A stretch of 33,842 nucleotides of DNA, taken from contig LRSR01004805.1 of assembly GCA_001579985.1 (NCBI GenBank), positions 1 to 33,842 on the forward strand, given 5' to 3'. Shown here piece by piece: positions 10,243 through 21,800 of this stretch (within the stretch, counting starts at the first letter, position 1; the number at the start of each line of letters is the position of its first letter). The DNA comes from Hypsibius dujardini. Lineage: Eukaryota > Tardigrada > Eutardigrada > Parachela > Hypsibiidae. The position numbers were made by a program, and so were the translations under genes. The notes below the pieces were generated by a model that did not search any database, was not told the origin of the DNA, and saw only the letters and a program-made list of their open reading frames with translations.

Positions 10243-10267
10243 AACAGCGCCGCCAGGTGGCGCTGTT
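10243..10267. promoter_or_regulatory. CTCF-like palindrome
   Basis: Nine-base arms AACAGCGCC / GGCGCTGTT enclose GCCAGGT. On the plus strand 10250-10265 reads CCGCCAGGTGGCGCTG, close to the animal CTCF core (CCASYAGRKGGCR) and to the AGGTGGCGC form known in arthropods. It lies between the left genes and WNK, where a boundary element would be expected. Binding is inference. Confidence 0.35.
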
Positions 10268-10504
10268 CATTATTCGAAAACCGGTTTCCGGTTCGAGGAC
10301 TATTGTGTAGTGATGACTGCACTGCATCATCAATGCATAATATTTTTTCGGACCGAAAATAAATGAAATCGTCGGCTTAATTAATAATCGAATAATTTGA
10401 GGAGGATTGACTGACTGACTTGACACTCTCCACGCATCATCATCTTTGTAGGGCTATATAGCGGAGCATGTGCGTGTCCGACCGACCGGGCAATAGGTCG
10501 CCGT

Positions 10505-10512
10505 TATAAAAG
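10505..10512 (+). promoter_or_regulatory. TATAAAAG box upstream of a small ORF
   Basis: A consensus TATA box 52 bp before the ATG at 10564. It could be chance in AT-rich DNA, but the spacing fits a core promoter. Confidence 0.3.
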
Positions 10513-10563
10513 AGTGACGAGATTGAACTGAAGGTTTTTATCACATGTGGACCGCCCAAGGCC

Positions 10564-10746
10564 ATGTCTGGTGTGCTACTACTTACTAGACGTACCAGAG
10601 CGGTCGAGGCTCTCGCGAGATTCGGCGCGCAGCCTGTCTGTCCATCAAACAGACACATAGACACACGGAGAGAGTTGATAAATTATCCCAGTGGGATGGA
10701 ATGGGGTCACACTCGCCCGGCCAAAAAGTGTCTCGAGAAACTGTAA
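10564..10746 (+). CDS. Possible 60-aa small protein, unrecognised
   Basis: The ORF begins at GCCATGT, a good start context, and ends at TAA. It encodes a basic 60-residue peptide starting MSGVLLLTRRTRAVEA, with no motif I know and no clear signal peptide. What raises it above the many random ORFs is context: a TATAAAAG box 52 bp upstream and an AATAAA signal 10 bp after the stop. That is a complete, very short transcription unit. Chance remains the main alternative. Confidence 0.18.
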   Translation: MSGVLLLTRRTRAVEALARFGAQPVCPSNRHIDTRRELINYPSGMEWGHTRPAKKCLEKL

Positions 10747-10755
10747 ACCGCACCC

Positions 10756-10761
10756 AATAAA
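10756..10761 (+). terminator. AATAAA after the 60-aa ORF
   Basis: A canonical poly(A) hexamer 10 bp past the TAA at 10746. It supports the mini-unit only in combination with the TATA box and ORF. Confidence 0.25.
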
Positions 10762-11536
10762 GCGCGGTAGCGACGTTTTTCGTGTCGAGCTAGCTCTCAC
10801 CCGCTGAAATGTAAATAATAAAAGAATTTCCCATTGGTTCCGTTATTAGGTCTTTCCGGCGGCACGCGCAACTGTACCGGTAATGTCGATCGTGACCTAG
10901 AAAATATTAAACCTTATTCTCACTGCTTCCTATAAAGACGTTCCTGAATGACGTTTCGAACTCCAACCCGATCGGAGATCGATCGATACTCGTCTGCTGG
11001 AGCAAAAAGGCCGCTCGACGCGTATCACCGTAATACCGTATCACCGTATTCGTACCATACCCCAGACAGACGTATGTATACCCACGGGCGGCTAAGAGCG
11101 AACCGGGCGAAAGCGGGCACTACAGCCGACCGAGGGGTGGAATGCAGTGGAGGCGTAGCCATGTCAAACTGGCGAATTAGAAGACACAAACTCATGAAGG
11201 GCGTGGCCTATATTGCTGATTCACCAATCGCAACTGTCTCTCTTTTGCGTACGCTGAGGGCGAAACGCAACGCACAGACGTAACTGGCGCCAGTGCGACG
11301 TGCGTGGTGCATTCGAGGAAGCACACACTCACACGAGTTCAGTCTGGTAATCGCGCACATTTTCTTCTCGCGCTCTCCTTGAGATTCTCATTTCGTGATA
11401 GGCAAATTCTTCTAATTTGGCCCGCCGTTTTTCTCATTGCGTCCATTCTTTTTTTGGGAACACCAACCGTACTCTTTCTCCTATCTCTCATTCACAGATT
11501 TGGTTCCCAGGGCAGCTGATTTTTATTTCCTCCATA

Positions 11537-11600
11537 CACACACACACACACACACAGACATAGACACACACGCAGACACACACGCAGACAGACATCTCGG
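11537..11600. repeat. CA dinucleotide / CACACGCAGA tract
   Basis: Nine or more CA units followed by ACACACGCAGAC repeats, about 290 bp before the putative 5'-UTR donor of the WNK gene. Confidence 0.85.
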
Positions 11601-11886
11601 GACTGTATATTTCCTCATCTTTCAAGGCCACAATTTTGTTTTATTTGGATCTTTTTTTTCGTCCTGCGCCTATTTTTGATTCGACGGAACGTACAGGACC
11701 TCTATTTCGGGATCTGTCGTCGCTTGGAGTGTGTGTGTGTGACTGTGACGCAGAGATTTTAATGTGTGTTGTTATATTCGTCAGCTGAAAAGAGCGTTGC
11801 AGTAGACAGACAGACAGACACTGTCGAGGGGAAATTTGTTTGCGGAGGATTTTTGCGCCTTTGAGAGAAACTGGTGTGTTCGATGG

Positions 11887-12717
11887 GTAAGTGGACGAGC
11901 GGCGCCGCGGAGAGTGAGTGAGTCATTATAATTCGCTGATGCGGGTGAAATAACGAAATTTTTGTATTTTTTTCTGCAAAAAATGGAAAACGAGTGCTGT
12001 TCGTTTGACTGGCCGAGAAAGCGATGAATGATTAGCCTTGAATTGAATGGGGCCATTCACGCAGTTTCCCTCTTTGATTGATTGATTTCTTCGCTGTGGA
12101 ATTATTGTTGATTCTTTTCCGAGTGTTTTCGTATTTTCGCACGGAAATGATCCAAGGGATGTGTCGACAGAACTCTGCGATATTTGTGTTTTGGTCTGTT
12201 TAGATCGCTGTGGAATTGTTTTGTTATCGGATTGCAAGTTCACTGTATGCGTCGAGTGGAAGAAATGTACAGTAATTGGCTGATTGTTTGATTGGGCAAT
12301 ATGTAATACCTTTTTGCTTTTTTCTCAAATTGCTGGCGTTCCTGTTGCAAGTTTTTTATTGGCTTTTTCAACATTGATTTGATTCTTACATATTTAGTTA
12401 GAGTATTGAAATTACTTTTATTTCAGTTGAAATATTAATATTAGTAGACACGGGGTTTGGTCAGTCAGCAGAGCTTTCTGCATTTTGTCCCTTGATTGAT
12501 TCATTTTGATTCTCGAAGTTGGAACTCTGCACTTAACGAATGAGCATACTATTTTCCGTGGATGATTATTTTCCATCATGTTGCTTTGATAGTAATTTAA
12601 AAGCACTTTCGTGATCAGGTCTTTGGATCGCGGAATCATTGATTTTGCTCGCGTTTTCGTACGCGCGTGTGACAGGAAGAATGAAAACTAACTGGCTCTT
12701 TCCCTCCTTTTTTCCAG
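11887..12717 (+). other. Candidate 5'-UTR intron of the WNK gene (831 nt)
   Basis: A perfect GTAAGT donor at 11887 and a strong acceptor ending at 12717 (branch-like AACTAAC, long pyrimidine tract, TTCCAG) bracket non-coding DNA. Splicing would join an untranslated exon ending at 11886 to the exon holding the WNK ATG at 12865. In animals WNK genes often have upstream untranslated sequence, but this intron is predicted from consensus alone. Confidence 0.4.
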
Positions 12718-12726
12718 GTACACACG

Positions 12727-12735
12727 TATAAAAAG
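12727..12735 (+). promoter_or_regulatory. TATAAAAAG box 130 bp before the WNK start
   Basis: A consensus TATA with an initiator-like ATCACC 26 bp downstream (A at 12753). It would give a 112-nt leader. It competes with the 5'-UTR-intron reading, in which this sequence is merely leader; both could be used as alternative promoters. Confidence 0.3.
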
Positions 12736-12864
12736 CCGCGTTCCGATCGATCACCGGCAACAGCACTATGGAGTAGCCGTGAAAGCGTTTAGTCCCGAGG
12801 GTACTCCCTGAGTCCCGCTCTTCTCTCGCCCGTCTTACGCATGTGTGGGGCAGTGCGTCGGTAA

Positions 12865-15800
12865 ATGGAAAGTAGTGCAAACGAAGTGGGAACAGCGGAA
12901 AGAATTACTGTTGGAACCACATTGGTAGCGGCGGCGTCGTCCGACGCGGAGGAAGGAGGCCATTTGTTAGTATTACGGGACGACGTGAACGTCCGGGTCG
13001 GATCGGACCACAACTACGAATCGAAACCCACCAGCAGCGGCCTTATGAAAATGCGACTGCACGCCGATCGGGACTGCCGGTCGTCGGCCGGACACTGTGA
13101 TAGGAGCTGCCAGCAGGAGGACCTCGACCGGGTCGAGCCGGACGAGCTGTCCCTGGTGATGCCGCTGAAGGCCTGCTGCGCCTGCGTGATAGCGTGTCGG
13201 GTGTGCCACACCAGCAACCGACCGTTGACCAACGGCACTGGCAACCCCGACGCGTCTCTCTTCATGAGGGCGGAAGCCAAGACGACGTCACAGATGACAG
13301 CGGCGGTTTCGGTAACGACGTCTCCTCCCCTGTATATTCCCCTGTTCAACGGCAACGGTGAACTACAAAAACGGCCACCTTCGTCAGAAGAGCCACGCAG
13401 CAGTTCCACGGTGCCATCCCTGTCTTCCTCCCCCGAGCTCCACCTCACCAACGGCGTTGTCGCCGTTGGTGGAGGACTCGTGCCGCTGCCTGTTCTGAAC
13501 GGCCACGACAGAGCGGCGGCGACGTCTTCGGTAACAGCATCAGCAGCTGCCGACAAGTCCCGCGAACAGGACGTCGCGTCGCCCAACAGCCAGCCGCAGC
13601 AGCAAGAGCTAATAAAAACCGGCACGGAAGAGGATATCAACCGGATTTATTTGGTGGAGAATTTGGTCTCGCAGACACGCAATGCCCAGGACTATCGGGA
13701 GGAGGAGAAAACAGAGGTGGACGAGAAGGTGATCGATTCCTCCCCGACCGGGCGGTTTGTCAAGCTCAACGTGGAGATAGGTCGGGGCTCCTTCAAAACC
13801 GTCTACAAGGGACGCGACAGCGAGACGGGGGCAACAGGTGAGGGCACAGAACATCGTACTTTTGTACCAGTCAGACAGGCATGCTGGGGTCACTAAGGGA
13901 ACAGATATTAGAGACAGGAGGCCTCTTAGACATACAGCGAAAAGCCGTTCAAACAGACAGACAGATAGGTAGGCAAGAATCCCTTGAGATAGACAGATAA
14001 GGAGTTGCTAAGGCAGACAGACATACAGGCGAGAATTGGACAGGCAGACACATTGGCGCGAACCATTCCTTCTAAACAGACAATTTCACCTTTGACCGGG
14101 GTTACACCCCACATCACGTCAGCATGACAAGACCGAAAAAAATTACATTCTCCCCTCATTACAAATCTGGTTTTTCTCTTGTTTTGCAGTGGCCTGGTGC
14201 GAACTTACGGTAAGTCCACATACCTGACGCGCTCTCCGGTGAAGAGGTTGTGCTTATCCGCTAAACTATACGGTGACTTCATCGCGACAATGTGGAGACA
14301 CTTAAAAACGCGCCCGAGACTTTTGCTGATTCAGCGCATTTTCGCGCGTAACGACCAGTCAAAATGGGACATTATAACAACTCATTCTCAGCGCACCGTG
14401 ATCGGGCCCTATCAATCCCTCCCCACCTCACACACAATAACGTACAGTTTACAAGTTTGCACTTTGTCTTGACAATGCACAACAGCGGGTGGGGTAACCG
14501 TATTTGCTACATTTTGGAAGGGGGTAGAAATCAACTTTAATATTTATCTGGGCTTACATTGAGATTGGGATTATATGTTGGCCATTCTTATTTGCTTGTG
14601 TGTGATGACGCGTGTGTGCTGTGTGTGTCAGTCAGGCAAGAAATTAGCCTGCCCGTGCCCGTCTACATTTTTAGAAGGGGAAAATTCACCGAAAACCGTA
14701 GTGGCATCGTAAACGGACTCCACTCTACCGGGGTCGCCTGATCGTCTTCACACAGGCAGAGGCAGCAGCAAGTCGCAATTCGGCAGTCAAGATTCAAGTC
14801 AAGGGATTGTTGCCGGGGGGCTCTGAGCAGTCGGTTAACCACCGCCGAGCGCGACCGTCGACTCTTTGAAGGTCGTTTATCTCTGTCGGTTAAAAAGAGT
14901 TTAGCCATAACACTGGTTGGAGGAGCTACTGCGTCGGTTAGAGCGAAAGGGGTCATTAAATTTTTTCCATGCTGATAAGAAAAGAGCGTTCTAGGGCTTC
15001 TGTCTTGGCGGCCTGGACAATTGTTGATTGATTGATTAACGAGGTCGATTACTGATAGATTGATTGAATTTCAGGACTGTCGTTTCGTTCCCTGATTTCA
15101 AGAGCGGAAAAATGCAATGAATATTTGATTTCTTTTTTGATTGCGTCCGTCGTTTGTGCTGCTGCAGTTGAAATGTGGAAGGGCGCGGTCTCGGGGATTG
15201 TGTGTCAGGAGGAAGTTTTTATCCCCTGGGGGGAGGACGATCGGAAATGAGGATTTTTAGGGGGATACGCATTTATAGGCTTGGAGAATGCCGAAGAGCG
15301 GGTCGCGCAGTGCGAGCGTCGTCGTCCGTTGGCTCTGCCAACCCAAACAAAATTAATCCCCCGTTCCGTGTGCTGCCTGTTTGTCTGTCTGTGTCCTGCT
15401 GTCTGTCTGGATCGCTTTACGGTGTCTCTCCCAGGGTGTGTTTCTCTTTCCTGTCTGCCAACCCACTACTCCAGATTCCGGCGGACTGCTGCTTTTCATG
15501 TAAAATGGGGCACATGAACGGCTATTCTGACTGTCTGGATTTGCCACCGCCGGATGGATATGCGGCGTGATAAGCAGCTGCTGAGGCCCCCGGTCTATTG
15601 AATGGACGGAGAAACACGGCGGATGGATGCACGGGCAATGCTACAACATTTGCGCGGTAGTGAGCCCTGCACACACAACTTAGTGGAAAAGAAATCAATA
15701 CATGTCTGGCTGGGGCGGTTTTCTCGGAGCTTGTCGGCATTGGAGTTTACGCACCGTCTACTACGCTCAGTTTGAGTTTTGAAGACACAGACAGACAGAC

Positions 15801-18800
15801 AGTCGCTTCCCCCCGCTCAACCGAAACACATCCACTGTCTGATCGTCTCAACAGCTCTGCGCGGTGAAGAGTTGATTCACTTCCCTCGCGATCACTGTAA
15901 ACTTTTATCTGAGTCTGAGGGAACCATGTCTGTCTGTGTGTCTGTCTGCTCTCTCGCATCTCTTTTGAATGATGCGGCGCGAAGTGGAGAGAGAGAGCAG
16001 TGGAATGGAATGTAGGCCAGTGGCTTTTCTACTACACACTTTAGTCTCGCAGGGTTGTGCAAATTGACTATTGTGCCGGCGCATGTCTGGGGGTTGTTTC
16101 GGGTTTTTTTATGTTGTATAGCTCCTATGTGAGGTGTCGGACCTTGAACATGATCGGGATTGTTGAAATTATTGTTCACTTGAAAGAAAGTGGTTGGCTT
16201 TCAGGCATATGGGCTTACAGACAAGACGGGTGGAAGCGGACAGCTTTATCGCAAACTTTCAGATAGTAGACGGACAGACAAGAGGCACACAGGCAAATTA
16301 GCAGACAGATGAACAGACAAACAAGCGGACAGACAAATGGAACAGCAAGCAGACAGACAGTCATGCAAGGACTTTCTAGGTAATTTAAGATCATTCAAAT
16401 CGTAAGAGCCGCTGCAGTAACACTTTTGTGTTGACTGTTGCATGTTTAATTGATCCTGAAGGACGGTATGAGAGCGCTATTCCTAGAGTCCGTCTATTGT
16501 ACGCTTTCTGCAGAGGAATTCCGTTAGATTAAATTTCGACGAAATCGCGCAAGTGCTCGCCGGAGAAAGCTTCAGCTGACCTTCCAGAAGTTTATGTATT
16601 CTTCCTTTGGTCTTGGTGCGCGGGCGCAAGGAAAGATAACATAATCGCTGCACGAGCGACGGTTACATAACATCTTGATTGCTGGTGTTTTATGTGAATA
16701 GCCATTGCCACCGCCAGGCCGACGGGAAGATAACCACCGCAACAAAAGACAAACACTGGCCCCTCTCGTATCACACGAAACTTATGTCGAGGATGTCTGC
16801 CTGACTGCCTGTGTACTAGTTGAACTGATTACCTGCCTCGTTTGTTACTCGATTATGTGTTTGCTGCCTGTCTGCCCAGGTAGTTGCCTGTCTCCCCAGT
16901 GAAATTATTGTCCGTCTGTCTGTCCAGGTAGCTAAACGATTGTCTGTCTGTCTGCCTGCCTGTCCAGATAGTTTAACGATTGTCTGTCTGCTTGTCAGTC
17001 TTTTTGATTCAGCGTTTGCCTGCTTTACTGCCTGCTTATTTTTCCATCTATCTCTGTCTCTCTGTCACCAAAGAAAAGGCCCAGCATTTTGATTACTTTT
17101 GGATTAAATGTACGTTTCTGTGATGGGTGCCACAGACATTAATGTCCACCCCGTAGCTGATTGATATCCCGATAAACGCCTTCCGCGGAGTGAAAACAGC
17201 CGGAACATTCTCCGTCGTCGGAAAATTACGCCAATTCTTCACAGGGAAAGTGCGTCTTCCCCCTTCAATAAGCGGATCTGACTCCGAGCGGACTTTTCCA
17301 TGAAAACACGTTTTGCTAGTCGCATCGTGGTCTGTCTGCCTGCCTGTAATTTGGAGTATACAACCACCACGTTGAATACGTCGCACGACGCGTGTGCCTG
17401 TCTGGTTCGAATAGTGCTGGGGGCCATTGAAAAATTCGCCCCGCCGTCGGACGTAGTACGGCGCCAGACGGTGGCCGGCCTATCGTGGCTGCGTTGCTAT
17501 ATTGGCGACTGCTGATAAAAGGCATTGACTGACTGCCTGACTGGGTGGAGAGGCTCCACCACCGGTCGACGTTCTTGCTATTGATGATGATGATGATGCC
17601 CGTTCATAAAAGGCCTTGCACTGTGGTGGTCGTCTGTACCGACTGGTACTACACTCGTCTGTCTGGGGGTTGTCTCACACAGGCATTAGTTAAGGAGGTC
17701 GGGGTCAACGCAGGAGGGGAGATAACCGCAGAGACAACAGCCGGGTTCGACCCAGATGCATGATGTAGGTGGCGGATGCTCCTGATAGTAGTAAGAATGA
17801 AGGACATGCATCCCTTATCGCTTGGTTTTGTCCTCATTTAAAAATCGCGAAGTGCTCATCTCATCATGATTGTGTAGAATGTTTCCAGGAATGTATTTGC
17901 GATGCACTTTGGGCCTGTTTTACTGTCCAACCGGAGGAGGAACGCCGAGGCCAGGCGGAAATGACGCAACAGTTGACTGTCTCAATGTCTGTTTTTCCGC
18001 TTGTTTGTATGCCTGTCTGCTCTCTTGCTTGTCTTTGTTTCTGTTCATTCTTGTTGTGTTTGCAGCTTACTGTAGGTCTTCCCCTTGATTTACGTCTGTG
18101 TGTTTGTTTCCTACTTGTCTGTCTGCTTATTTCTCTGTATGTCTGATTGTCTGTGTGTTTGTCTAACCCCCTGCCTGATTGTCTGTCTCTCTTGATGACC
18201 GCATACAGTATCCCTCTTCCTGTGCTTTGCACTGCTCGATAACCTGGTCAAGACCTTTTTCACATAACTTACTGATGTTAACCCGGTTCGGTTGGCTCCT
18301 TGATCTACTGGATTGCTCCAAGTGGATCAAGCCAGCACACCAGGGAGCCAACTAATCGATCAACTCTTCATGCCTTCCCCTTTGACTGGAATCCCGGTTT
18401 TCGCCGTGCCCAGCTGATTGTTTGATTAGTGGCTTGTGTTTCCTTTGGTTTTTACATTACGTGTATCGTTTTCATGTCTGGCAGGTTGTTGAGACACGTG
18501 TACGGACGAGTTTTTGATACTTTAACGCTATGCACTAGACACTTCATAACGCGCTCGTCGTCTTCTTCCGCTAAACTTGTTCTCACGTTATAAACACAGC
18601 CATAAATTAAATTATGGAAGAGTGCAGTACATTTCGCTGACCAGGCAAAGGCTCGGCGCTTTCGAAAGCAGAATTAAGCTAATAGATGTGTCAGGTGGTT
18701 TTTTCGTTAACGACCCTCTCTGTGTGATGCGATACATCGTTTAATAATGATTCTCGAGGCCGCGCCTGACTGCGTCGTGTCCGTACAGAGCGTGGTTTTT

Positions 18801-21800
18801 ATGGTGGTGTTTTTCGGCCGTTCTTGGTGTGAAAATCGCGGGATTCGATCGCCCTCTGTCCCTGGTCCTTTGCTAATCGCGATCGTTGTTTCCGGGGTGT
18901 GGTATGTGTGTCTTGTGTGGTCGGTCTGTGATCTGAAGGATACTTTTGACGGTCAATTTCCGCCGTTCCTCGATATGGGGCCGAGCTGCCTGTCTGTCAG
19001 AGACAGACAAGGGGACAGCCAGACAGACAGACAGCGAGACATTGACACAAGTCTTTATACTACAAAAAATTGAGTTCGATTTCGGCGTTTAAACAAATAG
19101 GCTGGGAGAGGTTTGTTTGAATCATAGGCAGGCAGGCAGGCAGAAAAACACTGTCACGAGATGCTACGATCGATTCTCAATGAAAGAGACCCGCGTGTTG
19201 TGGTAAGAAGGACAGAAATGGGTTTGTGTACAGACAGACATACGGATAGACATGTAGACAGACAGACAGAGAACCAGTTGTTGAGTCAGACAGACAAACA
19301 GATACACAGACATATGGACAGACCGGCAGGCAGACGGATGGTAAGACAGAGAACCGTTGTAGGGACGGACAGGCAAGACTAGTAAGAAAGTTAACCAATT
19401 GATTGCTTGATTGTGTGATTAATTTTGTCGATTGAGTGAGTTCGTTTACTTGTTAGATGTACAAGATGTATTAGTAGCTTGTTTTTCCTGAAGCTCTCAG
19501 TATCGATGCGCAGCTGTTCCTGGTGCACATTATAAGCGTACACTCTGACGTCACAGAAGAACAGGGACCCCAGTGTTGTTTTTCATCCTCGTATCTGCCG
19601 GAAGACTTTGACGAACGGACAGGCGATCTCTTTGATTTCTTAGTCAGCCTCCACCTACACGACTGCAACGATGACGCCTCGGAATTCGGCCCGCATGTTC
19701 CATTTGATAGGACGGCCGGCCGCCCCACATATGACGGAAAAATCCGGAGCGAACACATGACTCGCTATCTGTGTAATAAGAAGTGCCGAAGTACTCGCGG
19801 GCACTCGTGCCGAAATTCGCTTGCCAAAAAGCACGTGCGATGACAACGACGAACGGAGAACCAGAGGACTGACTGACTGACTTGCTGTTGCTGCCGGGTA
19901 CTCTCGTGCTGCTGCTGTGTTCGGTGAAAGACTACTTCCTCCGTGATGCAACCGAGCGACAGCTAAAAGTCAGTAATTTGCTTGTCGGCGCGTGTTGATT
20001 GCGGTGTGGTATACAATGTAGTATGCATCTACGGGGGAGCACCACACAAATTAGACCGGGCAAAGCGCCAAAAAAACTCTGGCGAAGCGAGGAACCATTC
20101 ACATACCACTGCGGAAGGTTTCCCGTGCGGGGCGCGCGATTTATGGCCGTTCGAGGCGACTTGCAAGTTTAAACAGACAGACAGGAGGAGATGCAGACAA
20201 TTGACAGGCATCAGGTTACCAGGATCAACATCCGGCAGTCCTTGACTCGACAGAGGACAACGAATAGACGAGTCAGACGTGCAAAAGACAAGCGAGTGTT
20301 TTGAAGGGCGTCCAGATATTCAGGCAGGCAGTCGGCTAGATAGACTAAGAGGCCTACACCCAGCAATCCAGGCAGACAGACAAGTGAGACTGTCAGACAA
20401 ACAAATGGAAAATTTGCAGACAAAAATACTCATAGACACGTGAATCCAGCAAGCAGGCAGGTTTGAAGGAATAACATACAGGCATACAGACAGACAAGAC
20501 AGGCAGAAAGATAGATAAAATAGGCCGACAAACAGACCTAGAGATGGACAAACAGACAGACAAGCTTCACTGAATCTGTCGGAAGTGGAGCCTGTTTCTC
20601 CCCCCGCATTTCATGACACGAAGACGTTTTGATTGCGTCGCGCGTGGTGTGGTTTGACGTGGTGGACCCAGGGACGGTTTCCCGCGACGGAAGGTTCGAG
20701 CGGAGAAGGCAGAACCCACGGCCTCGGTTGGGTGGCGCTGCGGTATTTTGGCTCTCAAATTGTGTGAAAAGAAGCAAGGCGAAGGAGCGGTCACGTGCGT
20801 CAGAAGATTTAAAAGTGAAGGCTCCCCCTTTTAGTTCTTTCATCTTCCGATGAGGCTGCGGGGCCGCGATTACAGTAATGGCTGGTATTCCCGGGCCTGA
20901 TAGGAGTCTCTGATTGGGGAGGAGGGCAGGACCAGGCACTTTCGTGTGTATGTGGCCGTGTTCTGGCGGACAGCGTTTTGTTTTTATCGCTAATGAACAT
21001 CGCCCGGCGATTGATTGAATTTTAAGACAGCAGGAGTGACTAATGGCCATTTGCATTTGCGACTTGTACTAGGGTACTCGGTCTGGTGACTGTTTTCTGT
21101 CGTTTGCGGATCTTTACTCGATAAAGAAACAGAGAGAAAGCAAATGACAGACAGACATAGCCTGGCAGATAGACAAACAGATATGGCGTGACAGACAGAC
21201 AGACATATAGACAAAGAAAGGCAGGCAATCGGGCAAACAGACAGGCCGCAAACTAAACAGACAAGCAGAAACATGAATAATACAAAGACAGTCAGTCAAT
21301 GAAACAGACAGACACAGATGCATACAGACAGACACGCATGCAAGCAGGCGGAGAATCAGTTACCTAGACAGACAAGTTTGCAAGAAACTAAGCTACTGTA
21401 CTAACTACGTCGACCCCCGCAGTATGCGAGACAAATCAGGGTGTTTCTGGCACAGTCAGATTCCCCAGGTTATGCGTGACTTGACTAATCGATTTCCGTG
21501 GACATTGTAATTTCGTGATTTAGATTCTGTCGAAAAAATCGCCGGTATTGGTTTTTCCTGGCACATTCAGATACTTTTGAATGACTGTGACTCACTTGGA
21601 AATCTTGATCAGCTTGAGTTTTTCTCTTTCTCTCAATGGCGGGGAAATAAATGAGGCACGGGATCGTGATGAACGTGTGTATGCAGTGTGCCACCCATTC
21701 GGACGGCCAAATTGACCCACGCACTCTGTGAGTGTGTGTTTGTATCTGTATGTCTGATTGTGAATTGTGATTAAGATCTGAAGCTCAGTTGTTTTTCTTC

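Larger units (their letters stand above)
8453..11886. other. Intergenic region with no firmly supported gene
   Basis: Open frames here (up to about 176 codons on the minus strand) show no motif, no conserved-looking segment and no convincing exon chain. The region contains CAGA tracts (9006-9172), a CA-rich tract (11537-11600), a TATA/ORF/AATAAA mini-unit (10505-10761) and a CTCF-like palindrome (10243-10267). The right end probably includes the promoter and first untranslated exon of the WNK gene. Confidence 0.45.

Noticed and set aside
10948-11283. 111-codon plus-strand ORF with an ATG
   Set aside because: Composition is basic and low in hydrophobics, there is no motif, no splice or promoter support, and many comparable random ORFs occur nearby.
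17735-17760. GGGTTCGACCC sequence resembling a tRNA T-arm
   Set aside because: No matching acceptor stem, D-arm or anticodon arm can be folded around it. No convincing tRNA or other structured RNA gene was found in the window.
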